64,000 nucleotides of DNA, from the NCBI GenBank assembly GCA_947382415.1, contig CANCYO010000009.1, positions 1 to 64,000 on the forward strand, given 5' to 3'. Below are positions 1 through 8,942 of this stretch, in pieces. The translations under genes and the position numbers were made by a program. A model generated the notes under the pieces. It ran no database searches. It was given only the letters and a program-made list of their open reading frames with translations, and was not told the origin of the DNA. How positions within the stretch are numbered: position 1 is the first letter of the stretch; each line of letters starts with the position of its first letter. Source of the DNA: an uncultured Lachnospiraceae bacterium (GTDB lineage Bacteria > Bacillota > Clostridia > Lachnospirales > Lachnospiraceae).

Positions 1-1
1 G

Positions 2-1426
2 ATGGAGATTGAGAAGGAGAGAGGTATTTCCGTCACCTCCTCCGTGCTGCAGTTTGAATATGACGGATATTGTATCAACATTTTGGACACGCCGGGGCAT
101 CAGGATTTCTCGGAGGACACTTACCGCACACTGATGGCGGCGGATTCGGCGGTTATGGTCATCGACGCCTCAAAGGGCGTTGAGGCCCAGACCAGAAAGC
201 TGTTTAAGGTCTGCGGCATGAGAGGGATACCGATCTTTACTTTTATCAACAAAATGGACAGGGACGCCAACGACACCTTTGAGCTTCTGGACGATATCGA
301 GAAGGAACTGGGGATCGCCACCTGCCCCGTGAACTGGCCCATAGGATCGGGCAAGGCTTTTCAGGGGGTCTATGACCGTGAGAAAAAATGCGTGATCGCC
401 TATTCCGATACCGAGAAGGGCACAAAGGAAGGAAGAGCTACGGAGATTCCCGTGGAGGATGAGGATCAGCTTCGGAGCCTTTTGGGAGGCGAGGCGGCGG
501 ACAGGCTGCTTGGAGAGATCGAGCTTCTGGACGGGGCCAGCGCGGAATTTGATCTGGAGCAGGTGCGGGCAGGACAGCTTACCCCCGTGTGCTTCGGTTC
601 TGCGCTGACCAATTTTGGCGTGGAAATTTTCCTGAAGCATTTTCTGAACATGACCACAACGCCGCTGCCCAGAAAATCTGACATTGGCGTCATTGAACCC
701 GCGGAGCGGGAGTTTTCCGCCTTTGTCTTCAAGATTCAGGCCAATATGAACAAGGCCCACCGGGACAGGATCGCCTTCATGCGCATCTGCTCCGGCAGGT
801 TCGACGCCAATATGGAAGTGCGCCATGTGCAGGGCAACAAGGTGATGCGTCTCTCCCAGCCCCAGCAGATCATGGCGGACGAGCGGAAGATTCTGAGCGA
901 GGCTTACGCGGGGGATATCATAGGGGTCTTCGATCCGGGTATCTTTTCCATCGGGGACACGCTGTGTATGCCCAAGGAGAAATTTCAGTACGAGGGGATT
1001 CCCACCTTTGCCCCGGAGCATTTCGCCAGAGTGCGCCAGATCGACACCATGAAGAGGAAACAGTTTGTGAAGGGGATCGAGCAGATCGCCCAGGAGGGAG
1101 CCATCCAGATCTTTCAGGAGCTCAATTCCGGTATGGAGGAGATCATTGTGGGCGTGGTGGGCGTGCTGCAGTTCGATGTCCTGAAATACCGGCTGGAGAA
1201 CGAGTACAATGTGGAGATCCGGCTGGAGAATCTCCCCTATGAGCACATCCGCTGGATCGCAAACAAGGATGAGATCGACGTGGCCAGACTGGTGGGGACC
1301 TCTGATATGAAAAAAGTGAGAGACATGAGGGGGAATCCTCTCCTGCTCTTTATCAATTCCTGGAGCGTGGGCATGACTCTGGACAGAAATGAGGGACTGG
1401 TGCTCACCGAATTTGGAAAAAATTAA
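2..1426 (+). CDS. prfC: Peptide chain release factor 3, 5'-truncated by window edge
   Basis: RF3 is the GTPase that removes RF1/RF2 from the ribosome after termination. The visible part starts inside the G domain at the switch-I region (EKERGIS). G3 (DTPGHQDF, about residues 29-36) and G4 (NKMD, about 83-86) are clear, followed by the domain II/III sequence typical of RF3 rather than EF-G. Compared with E. coli RF3, roughly 60 N-terminal residues including the P-loop lie before the window, so the Met at base 2 is internal. The 3' end is intact with a TAA stop. Identification is by family motifs; the truncation comes from the window and is not a mutation. Confidence 0.95.
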   Translation: MEIEKERGISVTSSVLQFEYDGYCINILDTPGHQDFSEDTYRTLMAADSAVMVIDASKGVEAQTRKLFKVCGMRGIPIFTFINKMDRDANDTFELLDDIEKELGIATCPVNWPIGSGKAFQGVYDREKKCVIAYSDTEKGTKEGRATEIPVEDEDQLRSLLGGEAADRLLGEIELLDGASAEFDLEQVRAGQLTPVCFGSALTNFGVEIFLKHFLNMTTTPLPRKSDIGVIEPAEREFSAFVFKIQANMNKAHRDRIAFMRICSGRFDANMEVRHVQGNKVMRLSQPQQIMADERKILSEAYAGDIIGVFDPGIFSIGDTLCMPKEKFQYEGIPTFAPEHFARVRQIDTMKRKQFVKGIEQIAQEGAIQIFQELNSGMEEIIVGVVGVLQFDVLKYRLENEYNVEIRLENLPYEHIRWIANKDEIDVARLVGTSDMKKVRDMRGNPLLLFINSWSVGMTLDRNEGLVLTEFGKN

Positions 1427-1451
1427 CACAGGGAGGAAATGCAGATAAGGT

Positions 1452-2798
1452 ATGGGAAAACGCGAACCCGGAAATAGTTGTTACAAAAGCATATGGATGG
1501 CAGGTTTTATGATCTGTGCGGTACTTGGCGCCTCGGGGTGCTCGCCGGAATGGCTTTTGTGGCAGCCCGGGGAGCAGGTGGTGTCCCAGGACTCAAATGA
1601 GAGACGGCTTTTGCTGGAGGAGCTGGAGAGGCAGGCGAAGCTTGTGGTGTCTGCGGGAGATGCCGAAGTGTCCTCAGGGGATGCCGGGGAAGCCGTGCCC
1701 TGGGAGCTCCCTGAGAACGGCAGTCTTCTGAATGAAGTGAGCGGCGCTTACGCATACTCCAATCTCAGCGAGAGCGAGCAGCTCTGGTACCGGGACATGG
1801 CTCAGGCCATGGGAACCATGTCGGATAAGGTCAAGCTGTCCGACAAGGGGATCAAGGCCGGACTGGATGAGAGCAGGGTGGACAAAATTTTCCAGAGTGT
1901 GTTAAGCGACCATCCGGAGCTGTTTTATGTGGAAGGATACAGTTATACCAAGTTCACATGGGGGCTTAAGACCGTCGCCATTGAGTTTACCGGCACTTAC
2001 AATCAGGACTGGGACACGGCGGTGGAGCGCAGGCGTCAGATCGAGCAGTCTGTGGATGAGCTGCTTGCGGAGGCGCCCCGGGATACGGACGACTATGAGA
2101 AGATCAGGTATGTTTATGAGACTTTGATCTATGAGACGGACTATGATCTTGAGGCCAGTGAAAACCAGAATATTTATTCCGTTTTTGTCGGGCGGGCTTC
2201 CGTCTGTCAGGGATATGCCAAGGCCTTCCAGTATCTGATGAACCGCATGGGCATAGAGTGCGCTCTGGTGCAGGGAAAAGTACGGGATACCGGGGAAGGT
2301 CATGCCTGGAATCTGGTGAAGGCGGACGGAGATTACTATTATGTGGACGCCACCTGGGGGGATATCTCCTATCAGAGTACCGATCAGGAAACGGGGCAGG
2401 AGGAAAGCCCCATGGGGGATGATCTGCCGGAAATAAGCTATGACTATCTGTGCATCACCACGGACCAGCTTCTCAGGACGCACATTCTTGACGAGGCGGA
2501 GCCCATGCCTGAATGCACCGCGGAAGCGGACAATTATTATGTCCGGGAGAATGCCCTGTTTGAAAGTTATGATAAGCAAAAGCTGGAGGAGCTGGTGGAG
2601 CGCAGGCTGGGGCAGGGGAATCTGTGTATCGCCCTGCGCTGTGCGGATGAAGTCTGTTACAGGACCATGTATGAAGCGCTTCTGGACCGCCGGGAGATCT
2701 TCGACTATCTGGCGGGGACGGGAATCAATTCCTTTGTCTACAGTAACAATGACAGGCAGCTCACACTGACATTTTTTATGGTGACAAGTGGGAGGTAG
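1452..2798 (+). CDS. Transglutaminase-like domain lipoprotein
   Basis: This is a predicted surface lipoprotein. An N-terminal hydrophobic segment ends in a lipobox-like LGASGC with lipidated Cys30. The transglutaminase-like core holds a likely catalytic triad: Cys252 (RASVCQGYAKAF), His284 (GEGHAWNLV) and Asp299 (YYYVDATWGD). Bacterial members act as cysteine proteases or cross-linking enzymes at the cell wall; the substrate here is unknown. About 70 residues between the lipobox and the folded part are low complexity and rich in Glu and Gly. The gene follows prfC by 25 bp with a GGGAGG site some distance upstream. The promoter of the next operon lies across its 3' end. Confidence 0.8.
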   Translation: MGKREPGNSCYKSIWMAGFMICAVLGASGCSPEWLLWQPGEQVVSQDSNERRLLLEELERQAKLVVSAGDAEVSSGDAGEAVPWELPENGSLLNEVSGAYAYSNLSESEQLWYRDMAQAMGTMSDKVKLSDKGIKAGLDESRVDKIFQSVLSDHPELFYVEGYSYTKFTWGLKTVAIEFTGTYNQDWDTAVERRRQIEQSVDELLAEAPRDTDDYEKIRYVYETLIYETDYDLEASENQNIYSVFVGRASVCQGYAKAFQYLMNRMGIECALVQGKVRDTGEGHAWNLVKADGDYYYVDATWGDISYQSTDQETGQEESPMGDDLPEISYDYLCITTDQLLRTHILDEAEPMPECTAEADNYYVRENALFESYDKQKLEELVERRLGQGNLCIALRCADEVCYRTMYEALLDRREIFDYLAGTGINSFVYSNNDRQLTLTFFMVTSGR

Positions 2799-2810
2799 CT
2801 GTGGTATAAT
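2781..2810 (+). promoter_or_regulatory. Sigma-A type promoter for yqhY-nusB operon
   Basis: GTGACA and TATAAT are separated by 18 bp, and TGG before the -10 makes it an extended -10 element. It overlaps the 3' end of the transglutaminase-like gene and sits about 35 bp before yqhY. Confidence 0.65.
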
Positions 2811-2846
2811 AAATCCATATGTAAGGCAGGAAACGGAGGAGACAGA

Positions 2847-3233
2847 ATGGAAAAGGCAATCGATCAGAACACTGTGGTACTCAAGGCTGATGAGAATGTG
2901 GGAGCCGTGCAGATCGCGGATGATGTGGTGGCGATGATCGCATCGCTGGCAGCTACCGAGGTGAACGGCGTGAGCTCCATGGCGGGCAATATCACCAATG
3001 AACTGATTTCCAAAGTAGGTATGAAGAAGCTTACCAAGGGCGTCCGCGTATCCGTGAAGGAAGGCTGTGTGAATGTGGATCTGGCAGTGACCATGGATTA
3101 TGGCTACAATATCCCTGCCACCTGCCAGCAGGTGCAGAACAAGGTGAAGAGCGCCATCGAGAATATGACCGGCCTGGTTTGCGAGAGCGTCAATATCAGG
3201 ATCGCAGGCGTGAGCATGAAGAAGGATAAATAA
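2847..3233 (+). CDS. yqhY: Asp23/Gls24 family protein (YqhY-like)
   Basis: This is a 128-residue Asp23/Gls24 (DUF322) protein. Family features seen are the opening 'GAVQIADDVVAMIASLAATEV' region, the central segment with KGVRVSVKEG, and the 'DLAVTMDYGYNIPATCQQVQ' region. In Bacillus, YqhY lies next to the acetyl-CoA carboxylase and nusB genes and its loss perturbs fatty-acid synthesis; other family members are cell-envelope stress proteins. Here it sits directly before nusB, which supports orthology with YqhY. A GGAGG ribosome site precedes the ATG. The exact molecular role is unknown. Confidence 0.88.
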   Translation: MEKAIDQNTVVLKADENVGAVQIADDVVAMIASLAATEVNGVSSMAGNITNELISKVGMKKLTKGVRVSVKEGCVNVDLAVTMDYGYNIPATCQQVQNKVKSAIENMTGLVCESVNIRIAGVSMKKDK

Positions 3234-3247
3234 AGGAACAAACGATT

Positions 3248-3685
3248 ATGATGGGACGACACGAGCTGAGAGAGCAGGTGTTCCGGCTTTTGTTCCGGGC
3301 GGATTTTTATTCCGCGCAGGAGATGGAGGAGCAGAAGCGGCTTTTTACGGAGGATATACCTGCGGAAGATACCGGTCATGTCATGGGCGGACGCAACGGA
3401 GCCTATATCACCGGGCGTTGTGGCAGGATTCTGGAAAAGCTGTCGGAATTGGACAGGATTATCAACGAAAATACCGAGGGCTGGGATACCTCCCGTATGG
3501 GACGGGTGGAGCTGGCAGTGCTGCGTTTGGGCGCATATGAGCTCCTCTTTGACGAGGATATACCGGGCTCTGTCGCCATCGACGAGGCGGTGGCCATCGC
3601 CAAACAGTATGGTTCGGATACCTCCGGCGGGTTTGTCAATGCAATTTTGGCAAAGATTTTGAAATCGGGTGAGAGCAATTCGTAA
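3248..3685 (+). CDS. nusB: Transcription antitermination factor NusB
   Basis: NusB is a small helical RNA-binding protein. With NusE (S10) it binds boxA of rRNA leaders and supports antitermination. The protein begins MMGRHELREQVFRLLF, matching the family N-terminus, and ends with the conserved stretch around SVAIDEAVAIAKQYG and FVNAILAKI. Length (145 aa) is normal. Either of two adjacent ATG codons could be the start. The last 17 bases overlap xseA, which indicates translational coupling in this operon. Confidence 0.93.
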   Translation: MMGRHELREQVFRLLFRADFYSAQEMEEQKRLFTEDIPAEDTGHVMGGRNGAYITGRCGRILEKLSELDRIINENTEGWDTSRMGRVELAVLRLGAYELLFDEDIPGSVAIDEAVAIAKQYGSDTSGGFVNAILAKILKSGESNS

Positions 3686-4886
3686 TGTCTATACAGTGGG
3701 ACAATTAAATGCCTATGTAAAAAATATGTTCACGCAGGACTATCTTTTGCAGTCCCTCTTTGTAAAAGGAGAGGTCAGCAACTGCAAATATCACTCCTCT
3801 GGACATATTTATTTTACGTTAAAGGATTCCAGGGGCGTGGTGAACTGTGTCATGTTCGCCTCGCAGCGCTCGGGCCTTTCCTTTCGTCTGGCGGAGGGGC
3901 AGCAGGTGGTGGTGGGCGGTTCCGTGGATGTGTACGAGCGGGACGGCAAATACCAGCTTTATGCGAAACAGATTGTGCTGGACGGAGCGGGGCTTCTCTA
4001 TGAGCGGTTTGAGCAGTTGAAGGCGGAGCTTGCGGAGTGCGGGATGTTCGCTCCGGAATACAAGCAGCCCATCCCCAAATATATCAGGACGCTGGGGGTG
4101 GTGACTGCCGATACGGGCGCTGCGGTGCGGGATATCATTCAGATCGCCACAAGGCGCAATCCCTATGTGCAGATCATTCTCTATCCGGCCATCGTGCAGG
4201 GAGAGGCCGCGGCGGAGAGCGTCGTGGGAGGCATCCGGGCGCTGGAGCGGCTGGGAGTGGATGTGATGATCGTGGGCCGAGGCGGCGGCTCTATCGAGGA
4301 TCTGTGGGCTTTTAACGAGCGTATGGTGGCACAGGCGGTATTCGACTGTTCCGTGCCCATTATATCTGCGGTGGGACATGAGACGGACACCACCATCATT
4401 GATTTTGTGTCGGATCTGCGCGCACCCACGCCCTCTGCGGCGGCTGAGCTTGCGGTGGCGGACATCCGGGAGATATTGGGTTCCATGGAGGGCGCGAAGG
4501 AACAGTTACAGCGTCTGATAAGACGGCGGATCGGCGAGGAGCGTATGCGGCTTGACAGATGTGCCATGGCGCTGCGATACGGCAGTCCCGTGAGCCGGAT
4601 CCGGGCCAGACGGCAGGAGGGCCTGCGGCTGGAGGAACAGCTTCAGGAGCATATGGAGCGGATTCTTGGCAGAAAACGTCATGAACTGGAACTTTATATC
4701 GAGAGGATGCGGGGACTTTCGCCTCTGGACAAGCTAAGGAGCGGTTTCTCCTATGTGGAGGATGAACAGGGACAAAATATCCGGTCTGTGCAGGGAGTCT
4801 GCCCGGGACAGCAGCTCACGGTTCGGGTGCAGGACGGCAGCATCGCCGCCCGGGTGACAGAGGTCAGGGCGGAATCCGGGTTCTGA
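3669..4886 (+). CDS. xseA: Exodeoxyribonuclease VII large subunit
   Basis: This is the catalytic subunit of ExoVII, which degrades single-stranded DNA from both ends. An N-terminal OB fold (VYTVGQLNAYVKNMF, then the VKGEVSNCKYHSSGHIYFTLKD region) is followed by the nuclease domain with GRGGGSIEDLWAFN and SAVGHETDTTIIDF, both signatures of XseA. A helical C-terminal region binds the small subunit. The start is GTG inside the nusB 3' end, chosen because the conserved N-terminus starts only a few residues later. XseB follows after one base. Confidence 0.95.
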   Translation: MRAIRNVYTVGQLNAYVKNMFTQDYLLQSLFVKGEVSNCKYHSSGHIYFTLKDSRGVVNCVMFASQRSGLSFRLAEGQQVVVGGSVDVYERDGKYQLYAKQIVLDGAGLLYERFEQLKAELAECGMFAPEYKQPIPKYIRTLGVVTADTGAAVRDIIQIATRRNPYVQIILYPAIVQGEAAAESVVGGIRALERLGVDVMIVGRGGGSIEDLWAFNERMVAQAVFDCSVPIISAVGHETDTTIIDFVSDLRAPTPSAAAELAVADIREILGSMEGAKEQLQRLIRRRIGEERMRLDRCAMALRYGSPVSRIRARRQEGLRLEEQLQEHMERILGRKRHELELYIERMRGLSPLDKLRSGFSYVEDEQGQNIRSVQGVCPGQQLTVRVQDGSIAARVTEVRAESGF

Positions 4887-4887
4887 G

Positions 4888-5181
4888 ATGGAGGAGAGTA
4901 TGGCAGCAAAAACGGAACAGAAGGGACAGAAGCAACAGAAGCAGCAGAAGGATGCAGGCAGGCAGCAGACGGAGCAGGGCCTTACTTTGGAGGAACAGTT
5001 TGCCCGGCTGGAGGAGATTATAGAGCGTCTGGAGGAGGAAGATATTTCTCTTGAAGAGGCCTTTGCCGCATACAGCCAGGGAATGCATCTGTTAAAAAAC
5101 TGCAACGAGCAGATAGACCGGGTGGAAAAAAAGGTATTGAAGCTTGCGGAGGACGGCGGACTGGAGGAGTTTGAAGCGTGA
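4888..5181 (+). CDS. xseB: Exodeoxyribonuclease VII small subunit
   Basis: XseB forms helical hairpins that assemble on XseA. The core from about residue 30 (LEEQFARLEEIIERLEEEDISLEEAF, given here as a region) to the end is typical, including YSQGMHLLKNCNEQI. The first 28 residues are a Gln/Lys-rich extension (repeated QK pairs) that is not part of the family core. A start at the second Met (residue 5) is possible. The stop overlaps the GTG start of ispA by four bases. Confidence 0.9.
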   Translation: MEESMAAKTEQKGQKQQKQQKDAGRQQTEQGLTLEEQFARLEEIIERLEEEDISLEEAFAAYSQGMHLLKNCNEQIDRVEKKVLKLAEDGGLEEFEA

Positions 5182-6110
5182 CGGAAAACAAGACGGCAGA
5201 TAAGGCGTTTCAGGAAAATATGAAGGAGCGGGCGGCGGCCATCGACAGGATGCTGGAGAGATATGTCTTCAGACCCGTATGTGATGAACAGAAGGTGATT
5301 GCGGAGGCCATGAGCTACAGCCTGATGGCGGGCGGAAAGCGGCTGCGTCCCATGCTGATGCAGGAGACTTACCGGATGTTTGGCGGCAGCAAAACGCAGT
5401 TGATCGAGCCCTTTATGGCGGCGATGGAGATGATTCACACCTATTCGCTGGTGCATGACGATCTGCCTGCCATGGACAATGACGAGTACCGCAGAGGACG
5501 AAAAACCACCTGGGCGGTGTACGGCGACGCCATGGGGATCCTGACCGGGGATGCGCTGCTGAACGCGGCCTTTGAGACGGCGCTGGCGGTGCTGGAGGTA
5601 TGTGAGACGACAGAGCAGTCCCGGCAGGCGGGCCGGGCCCTGAAGGTGCTGGCACACAATGCGGGCGTCCATGGAATGATCGGCGGTCAGGTGGCCGACA
5701 TGGCGGCGGAGCAGCAGACGCAGCCTCTCACAGGGGATCAGATCGAATATATCTACGGGAACAAGACAGGCGCCCTCATCGAGGCTTCCATGGTCATCGG
5801 CGCGATACTCGCCGGGGCTTCTGCAGAGCAGCAGGAGGCGCTTACCCGCTGTGCCATGGACATCGGTATGGCTTTTCAGATACAGGACGATATCCTGGAT
5901 ATCGTGGGAGACAGCGCGGAACTCGGAAAGCCCGTGGGGAGTGACGCCGCAAACGGCAAGCAGACCTATGCGACGATACACGGTCTGGAGCGGTCCGGAG
6001 CGGAGGTTGCGAGACTCTCCAATGAAGCCATTGCCATTTTGCAGGAGCTTCCCGGAGACCACGGTTTTCTGGAGACGCTGGTGAGATATCTGATTGACAG
6101 ACGCAGCTAA
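5178..6110 (+). CDS. ispA: Farnesyl/geranyl diphosphate synthase (polyprenyl synthetase)
   Basis: This enzyme condenses isopentenyl diphosphate with allylic diphosphates to make short isoprenoid diphosphates for undecaprenyl phosphate and quinones. The first Asp-rich motif DDLPAMDND (residues 94-102) and the second, QDDILD (about 237-242), bind Mg-diphosphate. GGKRLRP near residue 52 binds isopentenyl diphosphate. Length is normal. The GTG start overlaps the xseB stop. Being directly before dxs, it links the start and the chain-elongation stage of the methylerythritol pathway. Confidence 0.93.
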   Translation: MTENKTADKAFQENMKERAAAIDRMLERYVFRPVCDEQKVIAEAMSYSLMAGGKRLRPMLMQETYRMFGGSKTQLIEPFMAAMEMIHTYSLVHDDLPAMDNDEYRRGRKTTWAVYGDAMGILTGDALLNAAFETALAVLEVCETTEQSRQAGRALKVLAHNAGVHGMIGGQVADMAAEQQTQPLTGDQIEYIYGNKTGALIEASMVIGAILAGASAEQQEALTRCAMDIGMAFQIQDDILDIVGDSAELGKPVGSDAANGKQTYATIHGLERSGAEVARLSNEAIAILQELPGDHGFLETLVRYLIDRRS

Positions 6111-6152
6111 AGCCGCGGCTGAACCATTGACGGACGCGGACAGGAGATTGCC

Positions 6153-8015
6153 ATGTTGCTTGAGAGAATAGAAAATCCAAATGATATCAAAAAGATAGAC
6201 AAGAGTGAGTACAAGGCGCTGGCGCAGGAGATCCGGCAGTTCCTGATCGAGAAGATCAGCGTCACCGGAGGGCATCTGGGCTCCAACCTGGGTGCCGTGG
6301 AGCTGACCATGGCGCTGCATCTGTCCTTAAATCTGCCGGAGGATAAGATCATCTGGGACGTGGGGCATCAGTCCTACACGCATAAACTCCTCACCGGGCG
6401 AAAGGACGGCTTTGACGGACTGCGCCAGTTCCACGGCATGAGCGGTTTCCCCAAGCGCCGTGAGAGCGATTACGACGCTTTTGACACAGGGCACAGCTCC
6501 ACCTCTATCTCCGCGGGTCTGGGTCTGGTGAAGGCCCGGGACATCAAGGGGGAGAAGCACACGGTGGTGTCCGTCATCGGGGACGGCTCCCTCACGGGGG
6601 GCATGGCCTATGAGGCGTTGAACAACGCGGCCAAGCTTGAGACGAATTTCATCATTATCCTCAATGACAACAATATGTCTATCTCCGAGAATGTGGGCGG
6701 CGTGTCCAAGTATCTGAACAATATCCGCACGGCCACGGGATATCTGGATCTGAAAGAGGGAATCTACAATGCTCTTTCCGGCACCCGGGGCGGAGATAAT
6801 ATGGTGAAAAAGCTCCGCCGTGCGAAGTCGAGCTTTAAACAACTTGTAATTCCGGGGATGTTTTTCGAGGATATGGGCATCACCTATCTGGGGCCGGTGG
6901 ACGGACATGACATAGACGGGATGGTGAAGGTGATCAGGGAGGCCGGACGTGTGAAGGGCTGTGTGCTGATCCACGCGCTGACCGAGAAGGGGAAGGGTTA
7001 TGGGCCCGCGGAGAGGCATCCCGCCAGATTCCACGGCGCGGAGCCCTTTGATATCGAGACGGGTATTCCCTCACATCCCAGAACCACCGCCAATTACACG
7101 GACATCTTCTCCACGGTGATGTGTAAGCTTGGGCAGAGGGACGAGAAGATCGTGGCCATCACCGCGGCCATGCCTGACGGCACGGGCTTAAAGCGCTTTC
7201 ACAATATGTACCCGGAGCGGTTCTTTGACGTGGGGATTGCGGAAGAGCATGCGGTGACTTTCGCCGCCGGACTTGCGGCGGGCGGTCTGCGGCCCATTGT
7301 GGCGGTGTATTCTTCCTTCCTGCAGAGAGGCTATGACCAGATTCTCCATGATGTATGCCTGCAGAATCTGCCCGTGGTGTTTGCCATCGACCGGGCGGGG
7401 CTGGTGGGCAGCGACGGGGAGACCCATCAGGGGATTTTTGATTTTACATATTTGTGCGGTATTCCCAATATGAATGTGATGGCGCCCAAAAACAAATGGG
7501 AGCTGTCCGATATGCTGAAATTTGCCGTCTCCTTCGAGGGGCCTATCGCGCTTCGCTATCCCAGAGGGACGGCCTACTCCGGATTAAAAGAGTTTCGCGC
7601 TTCTATCGAATACGGGAAGGCGGAGTGGATCTACAGGGAGTCTGAGATCGCCCTGTTTGCGGTGGGCAGTATGGTAAAGACCGCAGAGACGGTGCGGGAC
7701 CGCCTGAAAGAGCTGGGGCACTGCGTCAGTCTCATCAACGGACGGTTTGTGAAGCCCATCGACGAGGCTGCTGTTCTGGAGGCGGCTGCCGGACACAGAC
7801 TGATCGTTACCATGGAGGAGAATGTGGCCAGCGGCGGTTATGGGGAGCGGGTGAAAAACTGCCTTCATGACAATCACGTTATGCCCACGGACTGCGAATG
7901 CATCTGCGTCACGCTGCCGGACGCCTACATCGAACACGGAAATGTGGAGCTTCTGCGGGAGGAGGTCGGCGTGGACGCCGCCAGTATCGTAAAGCGGATC
8001 ACGGAGGCGCTGTAA
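6153..8015 (+). CDS. dxs: 1-deoxy-D-xylulose-5-phosphate synthase
   Basis: DXS is a thiamine diphosphate enzyme joining pyruvate and glyceraldehyde 3-phosphate, the first step of the methylerythritol pathway. Seen in order: GGHLGSNLGAVELT, the HQSYTHKLLTGR segment, the cofactor motif GDGSLTGGMAYEALNNA with NDNNMSIS, and the central catalytic Glu region GIAEEHAVTFAAGLA. The transketolase C-terminal domain closes the protein. Length (620 aa) fits the family. It is 42 bp after ispA and before tlyA, an order common in Firmicutes. Confidence 0.96.
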   Translation: MLLERIENPNDIKKIDKSEYKALAQEIRQFLIEKISVTGGHLGSNLGAVELTMALHLSLNLPEDKIIWDVGHQSYTHKLLTGRKDGFDGLRQFHGMSGFPKRRESDYDAFDTGHSSTSISAGLGLVKARDIKGEKHTVVSVIGDGSLTGGMAYEALNNAAKLETNFIIILNDNNMSISENVGGVSKYLNNIRTATGYLDLKEGIYNALSGTRGGDNMVKKLRRAKSSFKQLVIPGMFFEDMGITYLGPVDGHDIDGMVKVIREAGRVKGCVLIHALTEKGKGYGPAERHPARFHGAEPFDIETGIPSHPRTTANYTDIFSTVMCKLGQRDEKIVAITAAMPDGTGLKRFHNMYPERFFDVGIAEEHAVTFAAGLAAGGLRPIVAVYSSFLQRGYDQILHDVCLQNLPVVFAIDRAGLVGSDGETHQGIFDFTYLCGIPNMNVMAPKNKWELSDMLKFAVSFEGPIALRYPRGTAYSGLKEFRASIEYGKAEWIYRESEIALFAVGSMVKTAETVRDRLKELGHCVSLINGRFVKPIDEAAVLEAAAGHRLIVTMEENVASGGYGERVKNCLHDNHVMPTDCECICVTLPDAYIEHGNVELLREEVGVDAASIVKRITEAL

Positions 8016-8033
8016 AGGAGCTGCGAGAATGCT

Positions 8034-8915
8034 ATGAAGGAGCGTTTGGACGTTATTTTGGTAAATCAGGGCTACGCGCCCTCCAGAGAGAAGGCCAAGG
8101 CCATCATCATGTCCGGAAAGGTATTTGTCAACGGGCAGAAGGAGGACAAGGCGGGCACAGCTTTCGATGTGTCGAAGATTGCGCTGGAGGTGCGGGACGC
8201 GGGCCAGAAATATGTGAGCCGGGGCGGTTTCAAGCTGGAAAAGGCCATGGAGCAGTGGGGCTTTGCCCTGGAGGGCTGTGTCTGTATGGATATCGGGGCT
8301 TCCACCGGGGGCTTTACGGACTGTATGCTGCAAAACGGCGCGGCAAAAGTCTACTCGGTGGATGTGGGGCATGGGCAGCTTGCCTGGAAGCTCCGGAACG
8401 ATCCGCGGGTGGTATGCATGGAGCAGACCAATTTCCGCTATCTCACCCGGGCGGACATTGACGACGATCTGGACTTTGCCAGCGTGGACGTCTCTTTTAT
8501 CTCGCTCACCAAGATTCTGATACCGGCGAGAAAGCTTTTAAAGCCCGGCGGGGAGATGGTCTGCCTGATCAAGCCTCAGTTTGAGGCCGGGCGGGAGAAG
8601 GTGGGGAAAAACGGCGTGGTTCGGGAGCCGGAAACGCATCGGGAAGTCATTTGCAAGATCATGGATTTTGCGGACAGCATCGGCTTTCGGGTGCTGCATC
8701 TGGAGCACTCGCCCATAAAAGGGCCCGAGGGCAATCTGGAATATCTGCTGCATATCCGCAGAGAGGAAGAGATTCCTGATAAGATTCAGGAGCTTACGGA
8801 ACATGAGGCCGAAGAGCTGCTGAAGGAGATCACAGAGGCAGGAAGCGGCATTTCCCGAATACAGGAATGGGGAAAAAAGATTGACGAGATCGTGGAGCAG
8901 TCGCATAAACTGTAG
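8034..8915 (+). CDS. tlyA: TlyA-family rRNA 2'-O-methyltransferase
   Basis: TlyA/YqxC proteins methylate cytidines in rRNA; they were once called haemolysins. Residues 1-60 form an S4 RNA-binding domain (RLDVILVNQGYAPSREKAK, VFVNGQ). The methyltransferase follows with the SAM loop DIGASTGGFTDC and the catalytic segment CLIKPQFE, typical of FtsJ-like enzymes. The conserved position between dxs and the argR/recN genes supports the call. An AAGGAG site lies rather far before the ATG. Which cytidine is modified cannot be read from sequence. Confidence 0.92.
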   Translation: MKERLDVILVNQGYAPSREKAKAIIMSGKVFVNGQKEDKAGTAFDVSKIALEVRDAGQKYVSRGGFKLEKAMEQWGFALEGCVCMDIGASTGGFTDCMLQNGAAKVYSVDVGHGQLAWKLRNDPRVVCMEQTNFRYLTRADIDDDLDFASVDVSFISLTKILIPARKLLKPGGEMVCLIKPQFEAGREKVGKNGVVREPETHREVICKIMDFADSIGFRVLHLEHSPIKGPEGNLEYLLHIRREEEIPDKIQELTEHEAEELLKEITEAGSGISRIQEWGKKIDEIVEQSHKL

Positions 8916-8942
8916 AGAAACGCTGTGGCGGGGAGGTTACAT

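Noticed and set aside
170..1429. 419-codon open frame on the - strand opposite prfC
   Set aside because: It lies wholly within the conserved RF3 gene, resembles no family and has no ribosome site; it comes from codon bias.
4734..6320. 528-codon - strand frame opposite xseB-ispA-dxs
   Set aside because: It spans three well-identified genes on the other strand, and its translation is low-complexity without domains.
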